From assembly GCA_963693365.1 (NCBI GenBank), contig CAVNZM010000004.1:13082001-13146000 (forward strand): a stretch of DNA of 64,000 bases, written 5' to 3'. Made by a program: the position numbers and the translations under genes. The notes beneath the pieces were generated by a model that ran no database searches, had not been told where the DNA came from, and saw only the letters and a program-made list of their open reading frames with translations. This DNA is from Amoebidium appalachense. Its lineage: Eukaryota > Ichthyosporea. This document shows positions 37,164-50,781 of the stretch, one piece after another. Position 1 is the stretch's first letter. Each line of letters starts with the position of its first letter.

Positions 37164-38770
37164 CTACATGTACACGGACTTGAGGTTTGGTATGACCTGC
37201 TTCACGACCTTGAAGTCCCAGCAGTCCAGCCTGCTCTGCAGCAGAAACCTCTTCTCTCCCCGTGCAACATCACGTGCCTTCAGCCCACTGTGTTTCCAAC
37301 ATCCAATCAGCAATCCCATACACTGTCCTTATGCACATCGAGCCCCCCCCCCCCCCCCCAAAAAACAAAAACAAAAAAACAAAAACAAAAAAAAACACAC
37401 AAATACAATGTCCCTATGCACATCGAGCCCCCCCCCCCCCCCCCCTCCCCCCCCCAACACAAACAAAATGTCCCTATGCGCACCAAGAATCCAACACTCC
37501 CACCTCCGGTGTAAAGCTCTCGCCCCTCCTACCCCCCCCCCCCCCCCCCGCCTTCCCCCCACTCCTTTTTAGCCTGGGGTTTAGGCTCATAATTCCAGAC
37601 ATCGACCCCCCCCCCCCCCCCCAAACCACCTCCCCCCTCCCCCCCTCCCCCGGCTTTCTTGCACACCACCCTCACCCCCGCCTCGACACACCCACTTTAC
37701 CTACACACACAGCACACCACTACCATGGAACTCAGCCACCGGGCCATGTCCCTGCGTCACTTTCTCCTATCCCTATCCTCCCCCCCCCCCCCCCCCCCCC
37801 CCCCTCCCCCCTCCCCCCCCCCCCCCACCACCACCACCAAAAGGGACAATAATTGACACAGCATGGCGCAAGACTATGTCCATAAGCATCGGGAAGAGCT
37901 TTCAAGAGTAAGTGCATTCCCGCACAACCACCTTAATGTATAAACACGTGGCCCTTCCTACGCACCACCCATCCATCCACCCATGCAGGCACTTAGGGCT
38001 ACCGCACCGCCAAAACATGCAACCTTTTCAATGTCCCAACCCCTCCCCTGCACCCCACGACACACAACACCGGTGTCTATAAAAGTTACCAGTTGTTTCC
38101 AGTCATTAGGATTCCATGCAACATGTTGCACCTAAAACAGTAAACCATTTACACATTACATTGGAGCAAACACAGATTTACTAGTGACCCCACCCACCCA
38201 ATGCACTCTACAAAATCCACAACCCACCAACGTGTGATCAACTCTTCCCAAGGCCCCCCCCCCTCCCCCCCCCCCCCCTCCCCCCTCCCTCCCTCCCCCC
38301 CCAACTCCCCCATTCCCCTATGCAGTCCCTAACCCGTCCCCCCTTGCCCGTTTTTTCACAACTCCACGACCCCCCCTCCGCCCCCCCCCTTCCACCCCAC
38401 ACACATCACACACCTGTTTGTCTTCATGTCCACGTCTGCGCCCTTCTCCATGAGTATCTGCACAATCTGGTCCGTCTTATCCCCCATGGCTGCCGTGTGC
38501 AGCGGTGTCAGCCCCTGCACACAAACAGAGTTAGTGCCGTTCAGCCCACCCCATCAAACCATACAGCATTTGGCATTGCAACTCCCTTACCCCTGCAAAA
38601 CGTGAACAACCTTCCCCACCAACACACACGCAAAAAAACCCAAAAAAAAAAAAAAAAAAAAATTTTTTAAAAAAACGAAAAAGCAAAATTGCCTCCTCCC
38701 ATTGGATATTTCTCCGTCAAAAAAAAAAATTTACCCGTCCACCAATACACAGTCACACACCATGTCCACA

Positions 38771-38811
<41 letters not shown>

Positions 38812-38860
38812 TTCCCCTGCACACCCATGTGTATCCTCCATTTTCATCCCCCCCCCCCCA

Positions 38861-38895
<35 letters not shown>

Positions 38896-39122
38896 ACTCC
38901 TGCATACACGCACAGTCACCAAGTAACCCCCCTCTCTGCCCCCCCCCCCTCCCCGGTACGGCCCCTACACCCCCTGCAAGCACACCCACACCATGTTAAC
39001 ATGTCCCCCCCCGGCCCCTCCTTCTTCCTCCTACCCTAAAAGGCATGCACAGTCAAGAATCGTGTAAACATTTCCCACAGCCATCTCCCTCCATCATACT
39101 TCCACCATACATACATCCATTC

Positions 39123-39165
<43 letters not shown>

Positions 39166-40300
39166 CCCATGTGACTGAGCCCTTGGGTCTGCACCTGCCT
39201 CCAGCAGCAACCTCACAGACCGCAGGTTGTTTGCCTTTGCAGCCCAGTGCAGTAGAGTGTATCCCCACAAAAAGTCCCTTCTGAGGGCCAGCTGGGGGTC
39301 CTCCACAAGCAGTGCATACAGTGTGCGGGTATCACTCTTGGCTGCTTCTACCTCGGACTGTAAAGGATATGGTCAGAGAGGAGACATACTCAGGTATACA
39401 TCGTAGCACATAGCGCCTGTGCACCATTAGACACAAGCTTGACACACAGACACACCAACATCAAACACATGCAAGCTCATGCATACGCATCGTGTTTAGC
39501 ACATGCACATACAACCATCCCCATCCGACTCCCCCACCCGCACCACCTACGAGCCTTCTCCGTGCCCTCTCCTAATGACATTGTAGGTGCTCACCTGCCA
39601 TTCACCTCGAAAACAATGTGGTGCAACCCCCCCCCCCCCCCCCCCCCCCGGGCCATCAAATAAAGAAAAACACACATGCACCCACCCACCCACCCACACA
39701 ACACACACAAACCGCCACCACCACATTCACCCTTTCATCCTCTCCCACCCCCACCGCCACAGATCCATCTTCGACCCTTTCCTTGCCCTGCCTTGTTCAC
39801 TCCCCACCTTCACTCACCATTAGAAACCATTGGAATAGTGTACATGTGTTTCTCAAACCAAAAGTAAAGACACATTGTGGTGACAAAGGTGCACATTGCG
39901 AAGTAGTCTGCCTCATAGACTTGCCTCCACCCATCCAGGATCCCCCCCCTTCCCTCCCCCCCCCAACCCCTTTCTCCCCCCTACAATAAACTACACACAC
40001 ACACAAAGGACATACACCACCACCACATCACACAAACACGTCAGGAGAACATCCATACAAATATGTCGCAACACCCACCCACCCACCTACGCTGCCTGCC
40101 CACCTTGTGCAGTTCCCTCCCCACCTCCCCCCACCCCCCCACCGTTCCCCCACCGTCAAACACTGGTCTCGTGCCCCCCCCCCCCCCCCCCCCTCCCCCC
40201 CCCCTTCCTACCCCCCAAGTTTTCCTTCATTGCATTCCTGAACCACACCATAATCCTAGTATTCCACCAACCCATCACCATTTTGTACACGCCAAACTCA

Positions 40301-40348
<48 letters not shown>

Positions 40349-41195
40349 AAAAAAAAAAAAAAAGACACACACACACAAAAAAAAAAAAAGAGAGGAAAAA
40401 AAAAAAAAAAAAAAAGGGATGGCTCACGGGCAGCAGTGTGTGCTCGTCCATGTTGCTGACGGGCCTCTTCTCCTTCTTCCTCTGCAGCTCGGCCACCTCC
40501 CTGGCCACCTCGTCTGGAAACTTCTCGACCTTGATGGAATGGATCACCCCCCGCATGTTGTTGATGTGCTCCATGAACCGCCCCGTGTTGAGCCGCGTCT
40601 CCTCCCCGTGCTCACCTGCTTCACAAACGAAAGAAAACCGTATTAGACAAAGCAATATCCACACGGTGTGTGGTTTGAGGAGTGACACAAATGGCTTACA
40701 CGGGTTGGCACAGCCTGTATATTCTTTATACAGCCGATTCAGGAGGATACCAACAGTTAGAGCAAAGTGGTCAAGGGGATTTCGAATATCACAGGGTTTG
40801 AAGTTCGAAAACCACCAAACGACAATAAGCAAGCAGAATGGGCAGGCTACGGCAATCACTGCATGGCACACACAGCACAGCAACAAACACAAGCAACAAT
40901 CAAAGATAACTTGCTCCAAAAGCATAAGGGAAAGTGATATACACCCACACAAGCTCACACAGAGAACAAGCAGCAAGGGACCACAAGCAAAAGCAAGACA
41001 TGACTTGCCCCTCTGGTAACCCCCGTGCATCGCGCCTGCCTGCCTGCAACCCTGGTGTCTCCTCATGTAAGTGCCCACGTGACATGTCCACAATAAGCCA
41101 AAGCCCAACTTCCATTTCTTTCTAGCTCAAAAACAAACTACTGTAACCATTCAAATGATAACCCCCCCCTTCCCCCGCCCCCTCTCCCCTCTCCC

Positions 41196-41229
<34 letters not shown>

Positions 41230-41480
41230 TAAAGAGAAGATCTCCAACTCAGCAAACAGCATTCTGTTAAGCCAAGAGTCAAGCACGAATTGACTGAATG
41301 ACCAACAAAGGGCAAGCCACATTTGCCTCAACTATCCAACCCAATTATCCCCCCCTCCCCCCCCCCCTCCCCCAACACACCCAAACCACACACGCACACA
41401 CACACCAGCCTGCCACACGTCTCAGTCATAAGCCACCCCAACAAACGCCCCCAAAATTGTTACGATGCTTGACCTTCCCC

Positions 41481-41529
<49 letters not shown>

Positions 41530-42020
41530 GGGTGGGGGGGGAGGCACAAAATAAAAAAAAGAAAGAAAAAAGCAAACCCCACCACCACTACCACACACCC
41601 ACACATACGCAAGCAAGGCATTCACATGCCTATCTACCTGACATCATCACCACACAATGCAACACAACGACAACAGAATTAGTCGGCCTCTCCCAAATGA
41701 CCCCCCCTCCCCCCCCCCCCCACCCACCACCACCACCACACACACACACACACACACAACCCTAACTACCCCCAGATACTTCTCTCAATAACGACCCTAA
41801 GGTTCCTAGAATGTGTTTCAGGAACAACAGGGTGAGAGGAGAGAGGTCGAGACAAGGAGGAGGGGAGGAACTGGGGGGGAGTGGGGGGAAGCGGGGCGGG
41901 GAGGGCAGGGGGAGGGGGGGAGCTTGAATGCACCACAAAGTGCGAAGTGCATATAAACAACTGACAACACGATGCAGAGTACAACCCACACATGGAGTAT
42001 GCATAACATCTTTTTTTTTT

Positions 42021-42061
<41 letters not shown>

Positions 42062-43366
42062 GGGGGGGGGGGAGGCACATCATCCACAACAGTACCCGTG
42101 TTTCGCGGGGGGGGGGGAGGGGGGGGGGGGGGGTTGAAGTGACACCTTGGACAAAAAGAACAGAGGGGGTGAAGGGCAAGGAGTTCGCAGTGAGCCAAAA
42201 GGCAAAACGGAACAAAGGTGGAAAAGAGAAGGGAGGAGAGGCAGGTGAGAAAGAAAATGCCTGGAGGTGGGGGGGGGGGAGGGGGGGAAAGGGGGGGTGG
42301 GGGGTGGGGGGAGGGGGGGGAAAGGGGGGTGGAAGGAGGAGAGTTCGCAAAGACTTGTACTGGTTCACGTGAACCAGCAAACAACGAGACCCCATGGTTG
42401 AAAAGAGCATATAACTAAGATCCAACAGATGCAATCAACTGTGCTTCTCTTCCCCCCCCCCCCCCCCCCCCCCTTCTCCCCTCCCATAGATATGACGCAC
42501 GGCAAGAGGAAAGCGTCCCAGAGGAGGACACAGAAGTCAGATAGGGACGACGATCCTCTTTGCTAATGGCTCCACCAGACCAACTGCAACTCGCACCGGA
42601 TCCCCCTCCCCCCTCCCCCCCACTCCCCGCCCCCACATTCCCCCTCCCATGCCTCTTTCCCCTTTCAAACCCCCCTTAAACCTTGCCCTCCCCGTGTTCT
42701 AACTGTTACACACAGCCACCCATTGCTGCACAATCCAGTGATGCTCGATATCCTACTTTACTCGTGGTATCTAAGCAACGCAAAGAGGGGACCGTTGTGA
42801 TGCCAGCAACTGTAACGGTTATAAAATTAAGCGTAGGGAAGGGAAAAGCACACACCATATGGTTTGAGCAGGACTTCTCTTGACAGCGGTAACAAATTTC
42901 CAGCTACGTATGTATTCTTTCGTGAGTGAGTCAGCCCGTCTACCTCCTTGCCATTTGAGGCCTCCTTTCGTGGCCTAGGTGGGGCACTTGGTTGCGAAGG
43001 GGGGCCCGGTGGAGCCGAAGTTGGTGATGGATTGGTAGGTGCTCGTGCAGGGGGTTCAATTTGCTTGGGTGAGGCTGCTGGTGGTCGTGGTTGTGCGGGC
43101 TCTAGTTTTCTGTCTGCTGAAAGCGAAGAAACACTGGCTCTTGCGTCTGAGTAACTTGTGCTGCTTGCTCGTGCGTCTACCGGGATAACCTTTGGATTCT
43201 CCCCTGAAACACTCTTTCTTGGCTCTACCGGTGGCTGTGTTGTGCTGTCTGTGGACGGCCTGGGGGCAGCCACAGGCGGCAGGCCATTTTCAGTTGAGGG
43301 TCGAGGCGCAGGTGCAGGTGCAGACGTTGAGGCCACTGCCTCTTGCTCCACTGCAGGCGAAGACAT
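37164..43366 (-). CDS. Sosondowah (SOWAH)-like ankyrin-repeat protein, five exons
   Basis: Exons on the minus strand: 43366-42856, 40615-40428, 39357-39166, 38514-38414 and 37287-37164. All have GT donors and AG acceptors, and the phases (1, 0, 0, 2) join exactly, giving 371 residues and a TAG stop. Residues 1 to about 140 are a Pro/Ser/Ala-rich disordered region starting MSSPAVEQEAVAST. About 150-235 form a conserved-looking helical stretch (LLPLSREVLLKPYG, then TGRFMEHINNMRGVIHSIKV). Then comes DPQLALRRDFLWGYTLLHWA, a hallmark of SOWAH ankyrin regions, with full repeats at about 262-297 and 298-330 (GLTPLHTAAMGD) and a degenerate third (SGLKARDVARG). SOWAH proteins are poorly understood; no enzymatic domain is visible. 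Introns are rich in C-tracts. The family call rests on the ankyrin region only; the N-terminal half is not recognised. Confidence 0.8.
41484..42135. repeat. Homopolymer cluster and family A fragments in SOWAH-like intron 1
   Basis: A C-run of about 44 nt ends near 41527. A T-run passes into a G-run at 42011-42060. Short pieces of the G-tract-headed family A lie at 41928-42010 (TTGAATGCACCAC, ACACGATGCAGAGTACAA, GAGTATGCATAA) and 42074-42106 (CATCATCCACAACAGTACCC). The segment lies between exons 42856 and 40615. Confidence 0.7.
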
Positions 43367-44547
43367 ATTGCGTAACTAATTAACACGGTTGCTGAGGCTC
43401 ACAGAGACTAGGCGTTGCTCGCTCACATAATTTACTCCCTATCGCCTACACAAGCACAGAGTCTACAGACACTGCCTAATGTGTGTTATGTATATTGCCA
43501 ATGAAGCACCCAAAATGCTTGACTGGAATCTCTGCAAATCATGTAAAAAATTCAAGGCAAAGGAAGGGGAGAGTGACTACTGACGTGTAATTATAGCTCA
43601 CTACACCGCTTTTCCTATGTGCGACGTGCTTGCCTGAACATGCCATACACATCTACCAAAACCAAAACAGGTCCTTTTTGGTAAACACTGTTCGGAAAAC
43701 CTTTGTGGCCCGGCAGGTGCAGCCCGCCGCGCTGCCGCAATAATTAGGAGGAGGGCAAATATTCATTGTGTGAGCTGGTCTGAACATTGCATAGGATGTT
43801 ACCACCGTTCGCGATTTCTGTGTTAAACTCATAGCAAGCAAAACAAAAAAATTTATGGGCTATATATTAGCTATGGTGTTTGCAAATGAAAGACTACTAG
43901 AACTTTGTTTGAGTAAAACGGCCGGCACTCTCTTCGACTCAAACATGATCTTTAGACATTTGCCTGCTTCGCTCAATGCATTTCCAACTGCATCATTTGA
44001 TTGGTTGCAGTGGAAGCAATAAAAGCCAAATTTGGCGAAGTGCGAAAGGATATCTGGGACAGACACATCTCCCCTCTTTCCTTCCCTCTCTCTCCCCTTC
44101 GAATTCTCCCCTGGGCACAAATATATAAACCCGGCAGAAGTGTGTGTGTGACTTTGGACTGCCACTTACTTATTAAACATGTACACAATCACAAGATAAT
44201 CACGCAATATAACAAATGGAAAAAGATACCACACTACACTAGACCCGATGAAAGCATACACCTTGAAAAACTAAGCCTTATGTCTCGTTTTATATATGCT
44301 GACCGCCTCAACCATATTGCCAAATATGGCACTCGCAAATGTATAACACCTAAATAACATATTACCTTCCTCTAGAATTGGTCTTTCTCTAGCTGATGGT
44401 ATTATTGATCAATTACGACGCTTTTACTGTACACGTGCTATACAGTGGAGATCTAATAAGTATAAGGTGGCATCGTTTGCATGCCCAAACAACACACACA
44501 CACACCAGTTTAAACGGTCATGTATCGCCAAATGTAGTTTGATAGAC

Positions 44548-44585
44548 CCACGGCCATCTAGAGACTCGTCTCTAGATGGCCGTGG
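44548..44585. repeat. Perfect palindrome, 18-bp arms
   Basis: CCACGGCCATCTAGAGAC is followed by TC and then by its exact inverse. The 2-nt loop makes this a near-cruciform. A related string, CACGGCCATCTATCTAGA, occurs near 45696-45713, which suggests the arm belongs to a repeat. Confidence 0.9.
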
Positions 44586-44758
44586 AAAGACCACATAATA
44601 CCGCAACACACACACGTCACATTCACAACAGACACCCAGAAAGATAGCCTACCTGTAAATTACAACATCCTTGATTTTATACTAAACACGCGTAACTACG
44701 ACCTGTTTATTAGATGTATTGATTGGCTTGCGAAACACATCACTACAAAATTCTAGCG

Positions 44759-45113
<355 letters not shown>

Positions 45114-46712
45114 GCGGCTGCATATCTATCAATAAGTGCAACCTGTTAGCTAACATATTAGAACCGGAGGTTATTGGCGGTTTTATTCTCTTTTCTTCCT
45201 CTCTTCCTCAATATATCCGTTTTAAGATGATTATCCTAGATCACCTTATTATTGCTGCACAGTATGATATTGTGATCCACTTTCTTTCGGAGCTACCGAT
45301 GCTAGCCTAGCCTCTGCTTACCCATAATATGTAATAGGGGTGTCATATACTACGATGGCGCTCATTGTTGCCTAGCATGTACATATGTCACTGGCTGCAT
45401 TTGATTGGCTGCGCTGGAAAACGCAGTAGGCCGTCGAATGTGGCTGGGCCTCCGGCAGTGTCCACGCAATAAAAAGTGTGTAAACAGACTGGTTTCTCGT
45501 TGCCTCGAGTAAACAGCGTAAATCCCCACACATCCTACCCCCCGTTTTGGCCACTTTTTTTTTATCTCGGAAATAATGCAATCGCCTGCACACAACCCGA
45601 TCCCATTCCGATCGAAGCGCCTCGACCCCTGCACCAAACCCGTTTTTGCCGGACCCGGCTCCGGAAGGGGCTGCGGTGTGGCTGCGCCTGGCTCACGGCC
45701 ATCTATCTAGAAACACCCCGTGGCCTGGCTACATTTTGCCAGACCCAACTCTCCTTTTTTTACCGGCGGTTGGTGGATCATGTAGATATTTTATCTGCTA
45801 TAGGTAAGGTGAAATATAATGGAGCATACACATGTACATACACAGAAATGCTATTTACAGCCACTGGCAGAGGATAGCAAATCTAGATCTCTGTGCGCGT
45901 ATCGCAATTCCGGCTTCTTGCAGAAGACATATGCAGGTTTTTGCAGCTGGGACGTCTCCTCGCGTATCAGCCAATAAAATCCGCATGTCGACCGCCACTT
46001 CTGGGATTGACATCTCGGAGGATTACGACCATGACGAGACGCGGCACCTGGGCACTCGAGTATTTAAGAAAGCAGCCTTGTCATCTGAGTAGAGCAAAAA
46101 TAAAGCCTTGCCGTCGTTCCGAGCTTGTGCACTGCTCAGCTTTGCACATGCCGCAATGAACTTGGCCGCAAGAGCTGCCGCAATGAACTTGGCCGCAAGA
46201 GCTGCCTGACCGCATGTGCTGGCCGCATGTGAAACTCCACAAGCAGCTGTGGTCAGTGTAAACAGCAAAATACTTTAATGGATATCGATGTGCACGTGCC
46301 TGTACCGAGCACATGCAATTGCTTTTTCTGCTTTCGGGAGTGTGTGTTGGAACGGTAAGAGCTACAGTAAGTGCTACAATATCGGAAAAAGGTTACTTAT
46401 ATGTGGAAAAGGCTCAGGCGCACGTGCACTAGGCAAAGGGTGCCCTTAAATTAAAATACAGGTACATACCATACCATACAGGTGTTGTACAGACAGTCAT
46501 ATATACACATCCAGCTAAAGATCCCAAAAAAATACGAATCCTGGAGTTTAAATTTGTCTTCAGCATTACTGAGAAAGCTAAAAGTTAAAACTATGTAGAA
46601 TTTTGGTTTCTTGATGACTAAGAAAACTATGATGCACCTGGGGCTTCATAGTCTAGGAATCCTGCGCGAATAGTAGCAACAGAGCATACCGAAAGTCAAA
46701 AAGTCACTAGTG

Positions 46713-47117
46713 CTATACTTCAGCCCCCTCAAGTGAAGCTCCAGACGGCACATCCACGAGCTCCTTGTAGTCAGTTTTCGGGCGAACTAGTGCCGTAAAT
46801 GTCCTAGCCTTTCGTTTTGCCGACGCCTCCGCCGCGGCTTTAGCCCCTTTCTTGGCCTTGTCTTTGTATAAGTTGCCGCCTCCATAGAACTCTGCCTTAC
46901 GTGCCTCCGCTGCTCGGCTGTTCTTTCCCGTGCGATGGTAGAAAAAGCAGCCACATACAATACCGATAAAAATAAGAACTGTTGCCAAGACACCCATACA
47001 GGTGTATACTATTTCAAGCTGTGTTTCATCTAGTTGCAGCGTAGCAGGATCGAACGCGTCTGAAACGGCCAGGCATGTGTAGAAAGAGATCACGAGCGGT
47101 ATCCCTACCACCTTCAT
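46713..47117 (-). CDS. Small single-pass type I membrane protein, unknown function
   Basis: The predicted protein has 134 residues and I do not recognise its family. Residues 1-18 look like a signal peptide (MKVVGIPLVISFYTCLAV). About 17 lumenal or extracellular residues follow, then a transmembrane helix at about 36-58 (VYTCMGVLATVLIFIGIVCG). After it comes a basic, alanine/lysine-rich cytosolic tail of about 75 residues (KDKAKKGAKAAAEASAKRKA) ending acidic. The start is ATG 47117; no ATG precedes it in frame nearby. The frame is intronless, GC-balanced and unlike the surrounding low-complexity DNA, and the signal-TM-basic order is hard to obtain by chance. It could be a regulatory or adaptor membrane protein; no function can be assigned. 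Confidence 0.65.
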   Translation of the reverse strand: MKVVGIPLVISFYTCLAVSDAFDPATLQLDETQLEIVYTCMGVLATVLIFIGIVCGCFFYHRTGKNSRAAEARKAEFYGGGNLYKDKAKKGAKAAAEASAKRKARTFTALVRPKTDYKELVDVPSGASLEGAEV

Positions 47118-48530
47118 TTTAGGCAAATGTCTTGTAACACGTCACCCCGTGCAGTTATTTTCAACGTATACTTCAAAGACAGCCGCAACGATCATCGGTT
47201 CTTGCCGATGTGCCGCAAGTTGGTTGTCCCCCGTCACAAGCCCAACAAAGGAGAAGGCCGGGGTGTCACGTCCTGTGTCAAGCCAGAAACATTATTTGGA
47301 TTCTCGTCAAACTCTCCCTGCCTGGCCCGGACGCAGAACAGCACAGAGTATGACTTGTCGGGTGGCACGAGTTTTCAACTTCGGTACATCCTTCTGTTAG
47401 CGACCTTGTGGTTGGGCTCTTTGTGATGCTGGTGTCGAACATATATTAAGCTGATGTACAGTACGTACGGGAAGGCGACCAACTTGTCTCGAGAAATTAA
47501 CAGGTGAATTTAAAGTGGTTTAGCTCAGCTCAAAAAAAAAAACCCGCACGTACGCGTGCACACGGATGCGTGACCAGCACGGAAGCCGCTAACAACTCGG
47601 CACTATTCTAGCCTAGCAAAACTGAACGTTTCTTTGCGTGCATCTCCTTGTTCCTGGCCTATGTGAGCATGAATTGATATCGTCTTGGCAAACACTTATA
47701 AATACGCGTAGCCACCGCTGTGTAGCGATTACATCCGTGGGCCAAAGCGGTGCGCAGCTAAAAGTTTCTTATGAAAAGCTACACGGTGCGCTACAAAGAC
47801 TTCGAGACTGTTACAAGGGGTAATCACACTGATATGGCTGTTCGCACGTTGCAACGGTCGTTGTTCGTAAAATGTACATGTACTGTACCATCGTAGCACT
47901 CGGCACGAATAAATCCAGTCAAAAGGAAAAATATTTCACACACATTCCAGAGTTTTATGTAGGGAAACATTCGCGAATTTTTGGTGAGCCCCGTTCAAGA
48001 AGCGCGAGATAAAAACAGCCAAAACCTGTCTCTGCAATCTACCAATAAAAAGTGATTTATATGCTTAATGTGCGGTTCAAAATTTGTTGGATTTCCAAAA
48101 AGGGGTTGTAGTAGGCCGTGTCTTCAAGAAAAGCAATCAATAAATAAAATAAAAAGATATATCAAACTCAATAAATGCGATTTATTGAGTTCTATCTTTG
48201 AGCTGCTTCTTGCATAATGATTGATTCGAAAGGAGTCTGCGAAAGCCCAGAGAATTGGATATTGATCTCCGGGAGATAGATGTATCGATCTCTTTTTTAG
48301 TTGGCCATTAAAACATAAAATCATGCTACTTGGTAACATCGAATCAACAAAATGCATCAAATCATTGGTTGCATGTCATGTTGTTTATTTACCACTAGTG
48401 ACGGATTCTTTCGGCCAACAACAGAGTTTTTTGCTAAACAGCCTCATCAGTTCATCGTTCGATTTCGCGACGGATTATTGCCCCTTTACTTTTTTTTTCC
48501 GTTTGTGTTTGTTAACGAAGAAAAATCATA
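47118..48530. other. Divergent upstream region, small membrane protein / 14-3-3
   Basis: No gene was recognised in about 1.4 kb of mostly unique, AT-richer DNA without long microsatellites. It must contain promoters for both flanking genes. AATAAATGCGATTTATT at 48169-48185 is a short imperfect palindrome. The pyrimidine-rich leader just before ATG 48531 (about 48475-48500) may belong to the 14-3-3 5' UTR. Confidence 0.5.
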
Positions 48531-50781
48531 ATGGCTGCCCGCGAGGACAACGTTTACCGCGCCAAGCTCGCTGAGCAGGCTGAGCGTTACGATGGTGTGT
48601 GGATGCAGACGTGATGCCGTTTTTTCCCCCTTTTGGTCCCTCCTTTCCCCCTAGTTCCTGCTAAGTTAGCGAAAGGAAATTTTCTATGTTGTTAGGGCTT
48701 GCCTGCTCCATCTATGAGGCATCCATCATCCATCCGCGACGCGTATGACAGAGGGACGCAGTGGACCGACGCTGAGTGGCTTGAGCGACCCCTGGGCCAC
48801 AGTCGTCCGCCCTAGGGTTATGAAACGGAGAGAAGCATCAGCATAAATTCAATTCTCGGAGACCGATGTTGGCAAATTAATCTGTGCATGGAAATCATTA
48901 TGGGCAACCACTATATTTTCACAGTGCCGAGTGTACCCACGCGTGCCCTTTTTTTTCCTCCATACAACACATTATTCTTTGTTTGCTTCTCTGAGAGTCG
49001 CGAGCAGTTTAGGCAAAGTCGAGTCGGGGACCGGTTCAGTGAAAATCCCCTGACCTGATTTTTCCAAGGGGCTTCTTTTTTCCCGGTAACGCCAAACACT
49101 CGTAGGCTAGCAGGGTAAACAAACGGTATATAGCGGAACACTGACTGTTGTTGTTGCAGAGATGGTTAACGCCATGAAGGAGGTTGCCAAGCTCAACGTT
49201 GAGCTCACTGTTGAAGAGCGCAATCTTCTGTCTGTGGCATACAAGAACGTTATTGGTGCCCGTCGTGCCTCATGGCGCATCATCTCCAGCATTGAGCAGC
49301 GCGAGGAGAGCAAGGGCAACGAGAAGAAGGTTGCCATTATTAAGGAGTACAGGGTCAAGATTGAGGACGAGCTGAAGGGCATCTGTGCAGGTGGGTTTCC
49401 AAGCACCTTGCAAGTCTGTCAGCCTGCTGGGAAACACGTTCCACCCTACAGGCTCTTCCGTGTCTAGGGTAATTAGAGGTTCTGAAGCTCTTGGTGAGCA
49501 CTTGTGGTTAGGAACGTGAACTGAGTGGACCATCTGTTGGTGGAGCGGATTTGTGTGTAAACTAGAAGCAAGGCCCTCTGGATAGGAACCCAAGTCCTCT
49601 GGATAGGAACCCGGGTTTGTGTTTAATCTGGGTACATGGGCGTTTGCTGATCTGGGCACTCCTCCAGACATCATGGACGTTCTGGACAACCACCTCATCC
49701 CCAACGCCGCCACTGGTGAGCCCAAGGTGTTCTACTACAAGATGAAGGGTGATTATCACCGGTACATGGCCGAATTTGCCACTGGTGAGACCAGGGACAA
49801 GGCCTCGGCTGCTTCCCACGATGCCTACAAGGCTGCCTCAGGTACGTTTTTTTTTTTTTTTTTTTGGCGAGGTGCTGCTCTTGAGCAGCGAGCAGTTGTT
49901 TCAGGTCACTCCATGCTGATGTTCAACCGCACAGCACTGATGTGGCTGTAGTGTAGTATACTAGTGTGGCAAGGCGGAGGAGAATCATACGTCAAATTCA
50001 TCTCGTGTTCTACCCTCCCATAAATTCCTCATGCACACATCTGGTTGCTCGATGGTTATGCTGATTGACGTCACTGTTGTGCTAGTCAATGCCAAGCAAA
50101 ATAAATGGGAACTCATCATGGTTCATCCATATACAGACATCGCCGTCACTGAGCTGCCGCCCACACACCCTATCCGCCTGGGTCTTGCTCTGAACTTCAG
50201 CGTCTTCTACTATGAGATTATGAACGCACCAGACAAGGCATGCCATCTTGCTAAGCAGGCTTTCGATGATGCCATTGCTGAGCTTGACACGTTGAGCGAG
50301 GAGAGCTACAAGGACTCGACCCTTATTATGCAGCTGCTCCGCGACAACCTCACTCTCTGGACTTCCGACACCCAAGGTGAGAATCCTGTGAACTCTTGGC
50401 AACATTCGTGCTGTCAGTACAGTCGTCTTTGTTGACCCGGTTTACTTGTGAATGTTTTTCGTACAATGCTTTTTCGAGTTCTTCGTAGAACCGGGTGATG
50501 CGGTCAGATTCCCCCGAATGTTATCTCCTCCTGTGCAGACTTTTTACTTTCGTATAATGTTTTCCTGAGGCAGTGCTCCTCCCGTCCCTTTCTTTCTTTG
50601 CTGTTTTTTCCTGTGGAGATTTTCAGGGGAGGTTGAAGGGATGGCAAATATTGTCCGACTGTGCTGCCGTCCGTTTCCACCTTAGGGTGTTTAGTGTGTG
50701 CAGTTTCTGACCATTCGTTTTTTTTTCTTCCCTGCAGCGCAATCGGAAGGCAAGGAGGAGGAGAAGAAGGAAGCAGAATAA
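48531..50781 (+). CDS. 14-3-3 protein, five exons
   Basis: 14-3-3 proteins are dimeric adaptors that bind phosphoserine/threonine motifs in signalling and cell-cycle proteins. Exons: 48531-48594, 49160-49390, 49668-49841, 50137-50376 and 50738-50781. Every intron is phase 1 with GT-AG ends, giving 250 residues, the usual length. The first family signature, [20 protein letters not shown], starts at residue 42 and includes phosphate-binding Lys50 and Arg57. The remaining basic-pocket residues, Arg and Tyr in [10 protein letters not shown], are present. The second signature region, [20 protein letters not shown], lies near the C-terminus and is followed by a short acidic/basic tail. The start [20 protein letters not shown] is typical. 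AATAAA occurs at 50973-50978, about 190 bases after the stop. The isoform cannot be assigned from sequence alone. Confidence 0.98.
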
